Positions 8,113-16,828 of a stretch of 64,000 bases of DNA are shown one piece after another. The notes under the pieces were generated by a model. The model searched no databases, had not been told where the DNA came from, and saw only the letters and a list, made by a program, of their open reading frames with translations. This DNA comes from Anaerolineae bacterium. Its GTDB lineage: Bacteria; Chloroflexota; Anaerolineae; Promineifilales; Promineifilaceae. Position 1 is the stretch's first letter, and each line of letters opens with the position of its first letter. The stretch is taken from positions 1-64,000 of the forward strand of contig JAHBVI010000018.1 of assembly GCA_019637635.1 (NCBI GenBank), given 5' to 3'. The translations under genes were made by a program, and so were the position numbers.

Positions 8113-8784
8113 TCAGTCAATAAAAAAATTAGGGTGCTCTTCAAAGTACCATTCCCCGTCCACCTTGACTAAGTTCCACCCAACTCCACCACTTGGATGA
8201 AAATCCTTCGAAACTCTCCGTTCTGGAACAAGCCATGCTTTTGCACCCGAAGGGTGGATGGCATAAATGTTAATTTCCTGTACCCAATCTGGTATTGTGA
8301 GATAGGTTATGTCAATAAGAAGCAGTATGTCCTTCTCAAATTCTGCTACTGTGTGTTCTTCACGATATTCAGGAGACATCAAGAGATAAGCCGCTTTCCA
8401 GTTCCCCAAATTTAGAGCATCCCTGAAAGATTGATAACGCTCCAAGATAGCCAACCTTTCCTGCCGTTGTACATTTAGAAGCGAGGAAAATATGGCAAAA
8501 GGCACTACTCCAATGATAATGAAAAGAGGAATCAGGAACTTAACTCTGACACCGATCCACAAAAAGAAAAAGAAAGCGAAAGCAAACGTAACGATAAAAC
8601 TTACGATATAAACGAAATAACTATCATACCAGTAAATTCCGTTGCCACTATCTGCCATTAGCCAGGCAAAAGAGCCAGCACAAAACCAGGATACAAAGGC
8701 CACCAATCCTATCAATATCAGGCCAATAATCACCTTCCAATACGGTGACTGCAAAAAGTCATCAGAGTGTGCAGATACATCCAT
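8113..8784 (-). CDS. Uncharacterised membrane protein with C-terminal lipocalin-like/NTF2-like region
   Basis: I do not recognise the family of this 223-residue protein. Three hydrophobic segments lie at about residues 17-42, 50-75 and 83-100. A soluble domain then begins YQSFRDALNLGNWKAAYLLMSPEYREEHTVAEFEKD. That pattern (a small amount of work per pass, a Trp-rich strand, and a final WNLVKVDGEWYFEE) is typical of NTF2/DUF4878-like domains, but this is an inference. The gene is AT-rich and contains no ACGGCCGT octamer, unlike nearly every neighbour, so it is likely acquired. It starts 4 bases after the upstream gene. Confidence 0.6.
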   Translation of the reverse strand: MDVSAHSDDFLQSPYWKVIIGLILIGLVAFVSWFCAGSFAWLMADSGNGIYWYDSYFVYIVSFIVTFAFAFFFFLWIGVRVKFLIPLFIIIGVVPFAIFSSLLNVQRQERLAILERYQSFRDALNLGNWKAAYLLMSPEYREEHTVAEFEKDILLLIDITYLTIPDWVQEINIYAIHPSGAKAWLVPERRVSKDFHPSGGVGWNLVKVDGEWYFEEHPNFFID

Positions 8785-8787
8785 TGT

Positions 8788-10440
8788 TTATGGTTCTAAC
8801 GAAGAAAAATAATCCCGGATATAACCTTTCAAGCCAAGCGGAATATAGTCGTCTTGCAAGGCTTCATTGGCGGCGTTGCGATAATCGCCGAAGACCTGGG
8901 TGTAGGGGACAATGCTGGTCTCGTTGCCAAATTCGGTGGCTCTTTCGTTGAGCAGCGCGCCGCAGTCGGCCGGGTTGACCCGACATTGCGCCGGTAGTTC
9001 GATGTCTACGCCTTCAAAGCCGCCCAGGTCACGCATTTCCGGCACATAGACGTTCTCCACATGGCCGCCGCCCGGCCCAGGACCGCCTAATCCGCCCAAC
9101 TGCCCACCCGGTTGCCCGCCATTTTGCCCCTGTCCCTGGCCGCTGCCGTCACCTTCTCCCTGACCCTGCCCGTTACCCTGGCCGGGGCCGGGTTGGGGGG
9201 ATTGGCCCAGGCCGTCATTTGGCCCGGCCCGGCCGTCATTCGGCGGCAGAAGGTTATCCGGGTTTGGCGGTTGCCCGCCTGCCTGGGCCACAGATTGCCG
9301 CCCTTCGCCTAACGCATTGGCCGCCTGATTGGCTTGATTGGCGGCGGCAGCTTCTTGCGCCCGCTGCTGCAAGGTCGCGCCCGCTTCGCGTAAGGCTTGC
9401 TGCGCGGCGGCGATGTCCCCATTTTGGAGCGCCTGGGCTGCCTGCGCCAGTTGTTGGGCCAGTTGATCATCCGTGCCCACCAGCGATTGGGCCGTGGCCA
9501 TTAAATCTTCGGCCAGGGCCATTTGCTCCTCGCGGCTAAGTTCCGGCAGTTGGTCGGCCAGTTGCGTGGCGGCGGCCCCGGCCTGGGCCAGATTGCCGTT
9601 TTGCAGCGACTGGCCGAGGGATTGGCTGTTGGGGTTGTTGGCTAACGGCTCACCGGCCTGCTGCAGCTGCTGGCGCAACTGCTCGGCGCTGCTGTTGGCC
9701 GCCAGGCTGCGCAGTTCGGCTTCGGCTTCGGAGAGGGTGGCCACGGCCTGCTCCTGGCTGATGTCGCCTGCGCCTAACCCCTCAATCGCCTGCTCAATGG
9801 GTTGCAGGATTTCTTCTTTTTGCTCATCAGTTAGCAGTGGGTTTTGGCGAATTTCTTCGCTGAGGGCTTCTAGCTGGTTGATCTGTTCGGCGATGGCTTT
9901 GTCAATACCGCGCTGGCGCAGCAGTTCGGCTTCTTGCAGGTTGGGCAGCACCACGGCCGTCACCAACAACAGTACCGCCGCCACAATCACCAGCCAATCC
10001 TGCCGGTTCAGCCGGAAGGGGAGCAGGGCACGGGTGTCTACCTGGCGCACGGCCGTCAACGTATCATTCAACTGCTGTTCGGCAATGAGCGGGCTAGTCG
10101 TTATCAGGCCGTTGTGGATTTCAACGGCCGTACTCGCCCGCTCCTGCAACAAAAACTGCCGGTCGGCAAAACGGGCCTGCTCCGGCAGCGGATGGCGCTG
10201 CCACAGCAGCCAGGCCGCCGCCGCCAGCAAACCCACACCCGCCAGCGCCAGCGCCACGTAGGCCACTTCCTGGTTCGTCAGCAACGGCCGTAAACGGGCC
10301 ACCGCCGCCACCACCACCGCCGCCAATAAACCCACCAACAGCCCACGCGGCAGCCATATCAACGCCTCCCGCAAACGGCGACGGCCGTTCCAGGCGTGAA
10401 GTTGTCGGGTTAATATGCCAAAATCTTGTTCCTGGTTCAT
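8788..10440 (-). CDS. Large membrane-anchored coiled-coil protein (DUF4175-like N-terminus)
   Basis: A 550-residue protein. Two transmembrane helices lie near residues 30-85, a FLLQERASTAVE motif resembling DUF4175-type proteins follows, and a third helix is near 150. Then come about 200 residues of Gln/Glu/Ala-rich coiled coil, a Gly/Gln/Pro-rich linker (residues about 380-450) and a conserved C-terminal tail (VYVPEMRDLGGFEGVDIELP). In related clusters such proteins sit beside MoxR and DUF58 genes and an ABC exporter, as here, and are thought to act in the envelope. The biochemical role is unknown. Confidence 0.6.
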   Translation of the reverse strand: MNQEQDFGILTRQLHAWNGRRRLREALIWLPRGLLVGLLAAVVVAAVARLRPLLTNQEVAYVALALAGVGLLAAAAWLLWQRHPLPEQARFADRQFLLQERASTAVEIHNGLITTSPLIAEQQLNDTLTAVRQVDTRALLPFRLNRQDWLVIVAAVLLLVTAVVLPNLQEAELLRQRGIDKAIAEQINQLEALSEEIRQNPLLTDEQKEEILQPIEQAIEGLGAGDISQEQAVATLSEAEAELRSLAANSSAEQLRQQLQQAGEPLANNPNSQSLGQSLQNGNLAQAGAAATQLADQLPELSREEQMALAEDLMATAQSLVGTDDQLAQQLAQAAQALQNGDIAAAQQALREAGATLQQRAQEAAAANQANQAANALGEGRQSVAQAGGQPPNPDNLLPPNDGRAGPNDGLGQSPQPGPGQGNGQGQGEGDGSGQGQGQNGGQPGGQLGGLGGPGPGGGHVENVYVPEMRDLGGFEGVDIELPAQCRVNPADCGALLNERATEFGNETSIVPYTQVFGDYRNAANEALQDDYIPLGLKGYIRDYFSSLEP

Positions 10441-10444
10441 TCCT

Positions 10445-10506
10445 GAGATTGGAGATTGGAGATTGGAGATTGGGCTATATGCCCAATCTCCAATCTCTAA
10501 TCTCTA
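10445..10506. repeat. Word-A hairpin
   Basis: Three GAGATTG words face CAATCTCCAATCTCTAATCTC around a GGGCTATATGCCC core that itself extends the stem. It spans the junction of two co-directional genes and includes the permease stop codon. Confidence 0.8.
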
Positions 10507-11442
10507 ACGATTCGCTATCTTACGCACATTGCGCACGCTTAACCAGTATAAAACCCAGGTCAGCAGTAAGTAAAGCAGGATAAAAATGGGCCAGGGCGTG
10601 GGCAGCCAAAACCTCGATGTGCCGGCCGAACCCATGAAGTAAAAGATCGCGTCCTCTTGCAACAAAAAGACCTCACTGACGATTAGCGTCGCCGGTAAAT
10701 TGGTAGCAGCCAGGAAGATGAGGATGTATTGCAGGACGATCTCCATTGTGCGGGTAAATGATGTGCCCAATGTGGCGATAAAAGGGGCCAGGATGGCCGC
10801 AAACAGCCCCACCAACATCGGCGTGCCAATGGTGACAAACAGCGCCCCGGCAAAGGTCATTACGCTGGCCCCCAACGTGGAGCGCATGGCGCTGGAACAA
10901 AACAACCCCCACAAGGCAAAGGTCAGCGCGGCCGTAAAGATGACCAATTGCGAGATAATCAGCTCTTCCAACACCACGCCGCCCAGCAGGAAGGCGATGC
11001 TTTGCAGGGGAATGGCCGCCAGCACCAGCAGCAGCACATAGCTCAACGCCGACAGCAGCTTGCCGGTGACAAAGGATTCGGCCGAAAGCAGCGTGGTGCG
11101 CAGCAGATCATACGTTTGCCGCTCTTTTTCGCCGGTGATCGTGCCTGAGGTAAAGGCTGGCCCCACAAAGATGACCAGAAAGACCTGTACGCCGACCACG
11201 CAGCCAAAGACCACCTTGCCCACTTCACGTGGGTTCGGCCCAAACGGGCCGCTGCTGGCGCTGGCATAAGCGGCATACACCAGGGTGATGAAAGCGCCCA
11301 TCACCAGCAGATAAATGGTCAGCACCACAAAGGCGCGTCGCCCGCGCATCCGGCTGCGCAGTTCTTTCACCGTCACCGGGTTTTCGCGCAGGTTGCGGAA
11401 GCGTTTTTTCTTGAGTGGTTGCTCGGTTGTCAGTTCAGTCAT
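10504..11442 (-). CDS. ABC-2 type transporter permease
   Basis: A 312-residue membrane protein with about six helices. The N-terminal NPVTVKELRSRMRGRRAF cytosolic segment and the GTITGEKERQTYDLLRTTLL loop are diagnostic of ABC-2 export permeases such as gliding/GldF-like and Na+ exporters. I start at 11442 (MTELTTEQ); the longer frame upstream only translates the word-A repeat. It works with the second permease (11489-12292) and the ATPase (12364-13317). Confidence 0.85.
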   Translation of the reverse strand: MTELTTEQPLKKKRFRNLRENPVTVKELRSRMRGRRAFVVLTIYLLVMGAFITLVYAAYASASSGPFGPNPREVGKVVFGCVVGVQVFLVIFVGPAFTSGTITGEKERQTYDLLRTTLLSAESFVTGKLLSALSYVLLLVLAAIPLQSIAFLLGGVVLEELIISQLVIFTAALTFALWGLFCSSAMRSTLGASVMTFAGALFVTIGTPMLVGLFAAILAPFIATLGTSFTRTMEIVLQYILIFLAATNLPATLIVSEVFLLQEDAIFYFMGSAGTSRFWLPTPWPIFILLYLLLTWVLYWLSVRNVRKIANR

Positions 11443-11451
11443 ACTTTTACT

Positions 11452-11500
11452 GAGATTGGAGATTAGAGATTGGAGATTACCCCAATCTCTAATCTCCAAT
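11452..11500. repeat. Word-A hairpin
   Basis: GAGATTGGAGATTAGAGATTGG faces CCAATCTCTAATCTCCAATC between the two permease genes. The stop of the upstream permease falls inside it. Confidence 0.8.
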
Positions 11501-12292
11501 CATTTTCTTTGCCTGATAAAAAATACCCACCCACAGCCCCACAATCGCCAGGGTATATACGGCCGTAGGCCCCACGGCTCCCATGGCCAATACCGCCAAC
11601 CCACCCTCGAACTGGCGGCTGAACAACCCCATCCATACCAGGCTGCTGTTGAACAGTTTGACGATGACCACCAGGGCATACGTCCCGGCCACAGCCATTG
11701 TCGCGGAGCGCACGGCCGTAGACAAAAACAGCCCCATAAACGCCGCAAATAATATCTCTACCCAGGGCCGGGTCACGGTGGCGATGCTCAATAGCCAATC
11801 CCATCCCACCATCTGCCCGTCCATCAAACTCAACGAACAGAACATGATCAATCCCTGAAACAGGCTCAGCACAAACAGCAGCGGCCAGATGCGCAGCCGG
11901 GACAAGGCCCCCAATAGCTTGGCCATCAAAATGGACATCATCGGCTGCGGCGTCACCAACAAAATATCCCACGTGCCCTTGTCCCGCTCCAGGCTGATCA
12001 TCGGCGCCGTTAACGCCGGCGCCAGCAGCGAGCCAAAAATCGTCACCATCGAAAGCAACATGCCCGGCAAACATAACAAACACCAGACCGCAAACAAATC
12101 GTCATTATTCCCAAAAAAAGCCGGGTTGCTAAAACCGGTGCAAAACCCCAGACTGATACCACCCAAAATCACAAAAGGCGAAAAACGGATCAGGTTATCA
12201 TAAAAGGGGTTGGGTTTGCCCCACTGCCCCTTCTCCCGCAAGTAAACGGGATTGTCTGACAGATTCCGATACCAGCGCCACCAACCAATCAC
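11489..12292 (-). CDS. ABC-2 type transporter permease
   Basis: A 267-residue membrane protein, second permease of the exporter. An amphipathic N-terminus (WWRWYRNLSDNPVYLREK) precedes six hydrophobic helices, and the loop ISLERDKGTWDILLVTPQP matches the conserved cytosolic loop of ABC-2 permeases. Its last residues (KKMIGD) are coded inside the word-A hairpin. The exported substrate is unknown; its place in a MoxR/DUF58 cluster suggests an envelope component. Confidence 0.83.
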   Translation of the reverse strand: MIGWWRWYRNLSDNPVYLREKGQWGKPNPFYDNLIRFSPFVILGGISLGFCTGFSNPAFFGNNDDLFAVWCLLCLPGMLLSMVTIFGSLLAPALTAPMISLERDKGTWDILLVTPQPMMSILMAKLLGALSRLRIWPLLFVLSLFQGLIMFCSLSLMDGQMVGWDWLLSIATVTRPWVEILFAAFMGLFLSTAVRSATMAVAGTYALVVIVKLFNSSLVWMGLFSRQFEGGLAVLAMGAVGPTAVYTLAIVGLWVGIFYQAKKMIGD

Positions 12293-12303
12293 AATATGCT
12301 AAA

Positions 12304-12365
12304 GAGATTGGAGATTAGAGATTACCCCAATCTCCAATCTCCAATCGCTAATCTCCCAATCTCTT
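12304..12365. repeat. Word-A hairpin
   Basis: GAGATTGGAGATTAGAGATT and the opposing AATCTCCAATCTCC words fill the junction between the ABC ATPase and permease genes. Confidence 0.8.
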
Positions 12366-13317
12366 AATTCACAATCCCCTGCGTCACCTGCAAAAACACG
12401 TCTTCCAGGTCGCCCGTTTCCTCGTGGAAGGAGACCACGCGAATGCCCTGGCCGATCAGATGTGCCAGCAGGTTGCTCAGGGCTTCGTCGTTGCCGCCAA
12501 AGTCAAACTGCACCACATCATGGGGCAAATCTGCTTCGCCGGGCGGAGTGATGCCTTGCACGGCCGTATGTTGCAGCAGAAGCTCTTGCACCGGCCCCAG
12601 GTCGCCCAACACTTTCACTTGAATCAGGCGGTGGGCGCGCAACTGCTTTTTCATCTCCTCCATGTCGCCATGGGCGATCAGGTTGCCCGCTTCCAGAATG
12701 GCAATTTCAGTGCAGATGTCGGCCACTTCGGACAGGATGTGCGAGGAGAAAAAGATGGTTTTGCCCATATTTTTCAGTTCACGCAGCAGTTCGCGGATTT
12801 CAATGCGGGCGCGGGGGTCCAGGCCGCTGGCCGGCTCGTCCAGAATCAGCACTTGCGGGTCATGGGCCAGGGTGCGCGCCAGGCAGAGCCGCTGTTTCAT
12901 GCCCCGGCTGAGCGTTTCCACGTAGGCTTCTTTTTTGTGGTTCAGGTCTACCAGGGTGAGCAGGTCATCAATCATGCCGATGCGGGCGCTTTTGGGCACG
13001 TCGTAACAGGCGGCGAAGAAGTCCAGATATTCCCACACCTTCATATCATCATACACGCCGAAAAAGTCGGGCATGTAGCCGATGGCGCGGCGCACGCCAC
13101 GCGGGTCGTCGGCCACCGAATGGCCCGCCACCCAGGCTTTGCCGCCGGTGGGCCGCAGCAGGGTGGTGAGGATGCGCATGGTGGTGGTTTTGCCCGCGCC
13201 GTTAGGCCCAATAAAACCAAACACCGCCCCTTCTTCAATGGTCAGCGTCAGGTCATTGAGGGCGGTCAGGCCGCCGTATTTTTTGGTGAGACCTTGTATT
13301 TCAATGATGGTAGACAT
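12364..13317 (-). CDS. ABC transporter ATP-binding protein
   Basis: A 317-residue ATPase with Walker A GPNGAGKTT, signature LSRGMKQRLCLARTLAHD, Walker B VLILDEPASGLDPRAR and a downstream H-switch (SSHILSEV). The roughly 90-residue C-terminal extension is like those of ABC-2 exporters such as NatA/CcmA types. It supplies ATP hydrolysis for the two adjacent permeases. It sits between the large secreted/membrane protein gene and the permeases in one co-directional unit. Confidence 0.93.
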   Translation of the reverse strand: MSTIIEIQGLTKKYGGLTALNDLTLTIEEGAVFGFIGPNGAGKTTTMRILTTLLRPTGGKAWVAGHSVADDPRGVRRAIGYMPDFFGVYDDMKVWEYLDFFAACYDVPKSARIGMIDDLLTLVDLNHKKEAYVETLSRGMKQRLCLARTLAHDPQVLILDEPASGLDPRARIEIRELLRELKNMGKTIFFSSHILSEVADICTEIAILEAGNLIAHGDMEEMKKQLRAHRLIQVKVLGDLGPVQELLLQHTAVQGITPPGEADLPHDVVQFDFGGNDEALSNLLAHLIGQGIRVVSFHEETGDLEDVFLQVTQGIVN

Positions 13318-13329
13318 AGGCGTAACAGA

Positions 13330-13384
13330 AGATTGGAGATTGAGTCTCTAATCTCTAATCTCCAATCTCCAATCTCTAATCTCC
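13330..13384. repeat. Word-A hairpin
   Basis: GATTGGAGATTGAG faces a longer run of CTCTAATCTCC words. It spans the stop codon of the large membrane protein and the space before the ABC ATPase. Confidence 0.8.
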
Positions 13385-15886
13385 ATTCACAGTAAGCAAC
13401 GGGTACACGCTTGTCAAACGCTGATACCCTGAATCGTTACTGACCAGCTGTATGCGGACGGCGTTGGCCGGGCCAATGTAGGCGGCGGGGTTGGCGACGG
13501 CCGTGCGCCCCCAATTCACCCCCTTTTGCAAATCCCATGTTTCCGTTTGCCAGTTCCACAACTGCACATCCGGCAGGGTGGCGCTGGAATAGTTTTCTTT
13601 TTCCAACAAAAGGGTTAGCCCGGTGACGGGCATCTGCTGGAATTCCAGCGGGGGCGTGTATTCAAAAGCGGCCTGCGCGCCCATCATGCCCAGATCTAGA
13701 GAAGCAGGGGTGACGCTGCTGCCGGTGGTGGTGCTGTCCGGCAGCGATTTCCAATTGAGCAGAAAGGCCGGCAGCGTCAGTTCTTCGTTGGCAGCGCCGC
13801 CGGTCAGGTTTTGGCTGAGGGGGATTTCGATGAAGTGTAGGGTCACGGCCGTTTGTTTAGGCGTTCCCTGGCTCAAGCCAATGTCAATGGCCGCCGTTTC
13901 CGTCCAGCCTACCAGCACGGCGCTGTTGCGGGGCAGCGTCAATAAGGGGCTGCTGCCAAAACTTTCGCCCTCTAATGACTGCATAAAATCGTAACGCGGA
14001 TACAGTTTGGCGCTGCTGTAATAATCATAGCCTAACAGTGTATTGGCATGTCTGGTGAGCGCCCCGCCGTAACCCAGGCTGGAAGAGGCGCTGCTGCTGA
14101 CAATTTCATTGACGCTTTCCGTTTCACCCGGCGACAGATCGCCCATCGGCACGGCCGTGTCATTAAACAACAATACCGCGCTTTCCAGGGTTTGGCTGCT
14201 GTTGTTTTGCACGGCCGCCTGCAAACGCACGGTTGCCGTGCCTTGCCGGGTCAGCGTACCTTCCCCGGCAATTGCCAGTGCCGGCCGGTTGGTTTGGGCT
14301 TGCAACGTCTGTACTTCGCTCACGTCCACCCGCACGCCATCTACCGAATGTTCATTGCTAAAGGTGATCGCTTCGGCATTGGTGTTGGGGTTAAAGCTAA
14401 ATCCTGCAAACGGCCGTGCCAGCGTGTCGGCCGGGAAAATAACGTCATACGTGCTGCGGCGAGGTGAATATAGCCCCACCAGGCTGTAAACCTGCGCCTG
14501 CGGGCTGCCGGCCCGGCTGTAGGCCACCGTCATCTGGTTGACGATGGCTTCGCGGCCGCGCAGTTGAAAACCGGTGAAGTAGGTAACGGCCGTGAAAACC
14601 AGAATAAGCGTGGGCAGCGTCACCCAGGCCAGTTCCAGCCGGTTGTATCGCTTCAAAACTAGATAATTCACCGGGCCAACCGCGGCAATATAAATCAATA
14701 AAAACAAGGCTAACTGCCAGACGGAGGGCAAATTCAAATCGGGCAAACGAGTAATGGCGTTTTGCGCCGCGTACCCTTCAAAAGGGGCCGCGCCCCACAG
14801 AGAAAGCGGTGGCACGCGCCCGGCGACGGCCGTGAACATGGTTTGCGCGCCGGTCCAATCGAGCAGGGGGGCAAAACGGGGGTCTAATGCCAGAAAATAA
14901 ACCGCGCCACGGCCGTAAGGGGTCATGGCTAAGAGCGGCAGCCCATCCTCATGGAATAGCAATTCGCCGCGTGTCAGGCTGCTGGTGGTCACAACATACG
15001 GGCCGGGGTCGCGGAACGGGACGCCCGTTTGTTCGGCCAGACCGGGCAAGTCGGCCACCGTCTCGCTGCTAGACAGGGAAACGGGCAGCCAATCGGCCAG
15101 TGGCGCGGCCGTTTTCTGCCAGCTTGCCCCGCCCGTTACCACCAACTGCCCGCCCGTACTGACCCAGGATTCCAGCGCCTGCAATTGATCGGCCGTGAAC
15201 TGGGTGGTGTCGGTATCATTCAACACCAGCACATCCAGCGCGTTCCAGGCCACCGGCGCGTCGGGCAAGTCGGCCAGGGTTAGATAGGCGACGGCCGTGT
15301 CGCTGCGGCTGCCGGTTACCCGGCTCAAAAAATCAAATGTACCGGCGTCCGGGCTGACCACGCCATAGAGCAGCCCATCGGCGCGCACCCGCGCCAACTG
15401 CCGGGTGCGCGTCTGGGCAATGATCTGCCCATCGGCATCCGCCAACTGCACCAGCGCCACAGACGCCGCGCCGGTCATGCGGATGTACAGCGTGACCCGT
15501 TTGTCCGATTGCGTAGGCAGGCTAATGGGGGCGCGATACCGTAATTCGCTGTTGGTATTGGCGCCGGTGTAAACGCGCACTTCGCCTTCAATGGCCGGGC
15601 CGCTGTTGGCCACGTTGACCACCACCGGCAGCCAATACTCCCCCTTATACAGGCCATCAAAACCGGCTCTGGCCGCCAACGTCAAACCGGCCGGCGGCGG
15701 TTCATCCTGAGCCTGGACGGGATGTACAAATAAAAGGGGAAGCAGGAACAAGAGCCAGAGAGATTTAGGAGATTGGAGATTGGAGATTGCCCAATCTCCA
15801 ATCTCCAATCTCCAATCTCCAATTTGCCCAATCAACCACGCCTTAATCATGGCTGGTATACGCAGCCTCGCGCCGGTTTGTTCCAT
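13376..15886 (-). CDS. Large exported membrane protein with glutamine-amidotransferase-like fold region
   Basis: About 836 residues. A hydrophobic signal (SLWLLFLLPLLFVHPVQAQ) leads into an Ig-like domain, then a region like the class-I GATase-like domains of envelope proteins (LVLNDTDTTQFTADQLQALE). Two or three transmembrane helices follow near residues 390-465 (LALFLLIYIAAVGPVNYLVLKRYN) and the C-terminus is beta-rich. Such proteins commonly head MoxR/DUF58/ABC clusters. The start is uncertain: the ATG at 15886 immediately follows the DUF503 stop (coupling), and another ATG is at 15850. The residues between start and signal peptide are translated word-A repeat. Confidence 0.65.
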   Translation of the reverse strand: MEQTGARLRIPAMIKAWLIGQIGDWRLEIGDWAISNLQSPKSLWLLFLLPLLFVHPVQAQDEPPPAGLTLAARAGFDGLYKGEYWLPVVVNVANSGPAIEGEVRVYTGANTNSELRYRAPISLPTQSDKRVTLYIRMTGAASVALVQLADADGQIIAQTRTRQLARVRADGLLYGVVSPDAGTFDFLSRVTGSRSDTAVAYLTLADLPDAPVAWNALDVLVLNDTDTTQFTADQLQALESWVSTGGQLVVTGGASWQKTAAPLADWLPVSLSSSETVADLPGLAEQTGVPFRDPGPYVVTTSSLTRGELLFHEDGLPLLAMTPYGRGAVYFLALDPRFAPLLDWTGAQTMFTAVAGRVPPLSLWGAAPFEGYAAQNAITRLPDLNLPSVWQLALFLLIYIAAVGPVNYLVLKRYNRLELAWVTLPTLILVFTAVTYFTGFQLRGREAIVNQMTVAYSRAGSPQAQVYSLVGLYSPRRSTYDVIFPADTLARPFAGFSFNPNTNAEAITFSNEHSVDGVRVDVSEVQTLQAQTNRPALAIAGEGTLTRQGTATVRLQAAVQNNSSQTLESAVLLFNDTAVPMGDLSPGETESVNEIVSSSASSSLGYGGALTRHANTLLGYDYYSSAKLYPRYDFMQSLEGESFGSSPLLTLPRNSAVLVGWTETAAIDIGLSQGTPKQTAVTLHFIEIPLSQNLTGGAANEELTLPAFLLNWKSLPDSTTTGSSVTPASLDLGMMGAQAAFEYTPPLEFQQMPVTGLTLLLEKENYSSATLPDVQLWNWQTETWDLQKGVNWGRTAVANPAAYIGPANAVRIQLVSNDSGYQRLTSVYPLLTVNGD
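15769..15822. repeat. Word-A hairpin inside the signal-peptide coding region
   Basis: GGAGATTGGAGATTG faces CAATCTCCAATCTCC words. It is translated as IGDWRLEIGDWAISNLQSPK just before the hydrophobic signal of the large membrane protein, so this copy is inside a coding region or its leader. Confidence 0.75.
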
Positions 15887-15887
15887 G

Positions 15888-16172
15888 TTAGAGCATCTCA
15901 ATTTCATAATCACCAATGGGGATGTCGGGGCGGGCCTGTTCAATCCAGGCGACGGCTTTTTCCAACAACCCATGTAAATAGGCGGCGTCGGTGCCAATGG
16001 TGGCCAGGCCGATCACGGCCGTTTGCCATACATCTTGCGCCTCCACCTCGGCCACGGCCACATTAAAATGATGCGGCAGCCGCGCCAGGATAGACTTGAC
16101 GATCTGGCGCTTTTCCTTCAACGATAAAACACCGTCCAACTCTAATTTCACAACACAGGTGGCAACTAACAT
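15888..16172 (-). CDS. DUF503 family protein (YlxP-like)
   Basis: A 94-residue protein of DUF503, small ferredoxin-like proteins sometimes linked to ribosome maturation genes. The family signature SLKEKRQIVKSILARL is clear, followed by NVAVAEVEAQDVWQTAVIG and the CD-like GLATIGTDAAYLHGLLEKAV. It lies just downstream of the shell-protein genes, separated by a 19-bp hairpin, and its stop abuts the next gene's start. Function is unknown; a role in the microcompartment is not implied by the family. Confidence 0.88.
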   Translation of the reverse strand: MLVATCVVKLELDGVLSLKEKRQIVKSILARLPHHFNVAVAEVEAQDVWQTAVIGLATIGTDAAYLHGLLEKAVAWIEQARPDIPIGDYEIEML

Positions 16173-16200
16173 GGGGGTATTATATGTGTCAGGTGTTTAT

Positions 16201-16248
16201 GTGTTCAAGTGTTCAAGTGTTCACGTAAGCACTTGAACACTTGAACAC
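16201..16248. repeat. Perfect 19-bp hairpin of GTGTTCAA words
   Basis: The left arm GTGTTCAAGTGTTCAAGTG (16201-16219) pairs exactly with 16230-16248 across a 10-nt loop. It lies right after the last BMC-P gene. Built from a tandem 8-nt word, it has the same architecture as the word-A hairpins but a different word. Confidence 0.85.
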
Positions 16249-16514
16249 TATAATGCCACATCGTCTATGATGCCGACGATGACGGCGCGGACGGGGGCGA
16301 CGGCGCGTTGTAAAATCTGGCGGGCGCCGTTACCTTCGTCCATCACCAGCACCCGGTCGCCGACGCCGGCCTGAACCACATCTACGCAAATGTCATAGGC
16401 GCCGGTTGGCTCCCCGTCGGGGTTTAGCTGATCCACAATGAGCAGTTTACGGCCGTGAAACGCCTCATGTTTGATGGTGGCAACAACGGTTCCGCTTACC
16501 TGTCCAATATACAT
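16248..16514 (-). CDS. BMC-P shell pentamer protein (EutN/CcmL family)
   Basis: An 88-residue pentameric vertex protein that caps BMC shells. The N-terminal MYIGQVSGTVVATIKHE, the LLIVDQLN strand and the DVVQAGVGDRVLVMDEGNGAR loop are typical EutN/CcmL features. The C-terminus ends RAVIVGIIDDVAL. It is the most downstream of three BMC-P genes in the operon and is followed by a strong hairpin. Having three different pentamer proteins matches the HO-type BMC of Haliangium as I remember it. Confidence 0.92.
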   Translation of the reverse strand: MYIGQVSGTVVATIKHEAFHGRKLLIVDQLNPDGEPTGAYDICVDVVQAGVGDRVLVMDEGNGARQILQRAVAPVRAVIVGIIDDVAL

Positions 16515-16527
16515 AACATGCGATCAA

Positions 16528-16551
16528 GAGATTGAGTGATAGCTCAATCTC
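16528..16551. repeat. 9-bp hairpin between two BMC-P genes
   Basis: GAGATTGAG (16528-16536) pairs with CTCAATCTC (16543-16551). It separates two shell-protein genes and is a short version of the word-A element. Confidence 0.7.
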
Positions 16552-16816
16552 CTGCATTGACATCATCCACAATGCCCACAATAGCATGGTCAACCGGGAC
16601 AAAGGTATTGGGCAGGGCCTGGGCCGCTTCGCGGCTGCCGACGATAAAAACCAGGGTGTCGGGGCCGGCATGGGCGGTGGCGTCGGCGGCAACGACCGGC
16701 TCGCCTTTGGGCTGCTGTTGTTTGCTGAGCGGTTGCACAATCAGGAACTTGATCCCTTCCAGCCCTTCATATTTTTGGGTGGCCACCACCGTGCCAATCA
16801 CTTTTGCCAGTTGCAT
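16544..16816 (-). CDS. BMC-P shell pentamer protein (EutN/CcmL family)
   Basis: A 90-residue second pentamer protein. It begins MQLAKVIGTVVATQKYEGLEG with the KFLIVQPLS strand. A ADATAHAGPDTLVFIVGSREAA segment replaces the usual DxVGAGxGE region, and the tail VDHAIVGIVDDVNAGD is family-typical. It differs clearly from the other two BMC-P copies, so the three are probably distinct vertex subunits and not recent duplicates. Confidence 0.92.
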   Translation of the reverse strand: MQLAKVIGTVVATQKYEGLEGIKFLIVQPLSKQQQPKGEPVVAADATAHAGPDTLVFIVGSREAAQALPNTFVPVDHAIVGIVDDVNAGD

Positions 16817-16828
16817 GATGAATAAATC

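Noticed and set aside
12424..13395. Long open frame on the plus strand opposite the ABC ATPase
   Set aside because: It is the shadow of a high-GC gene: low-complexity His/Gln-rich translation, no ribosome site, no family motif. The same applies to long antisense frames at 46398-47429 and 49140-50453.
10445..15822. Word-A tracts as CRISPR arrays
   Set aside because: The units are 7-10 bases with no unique spacers between them and are followed by an inverted copy; no cas genes are present.
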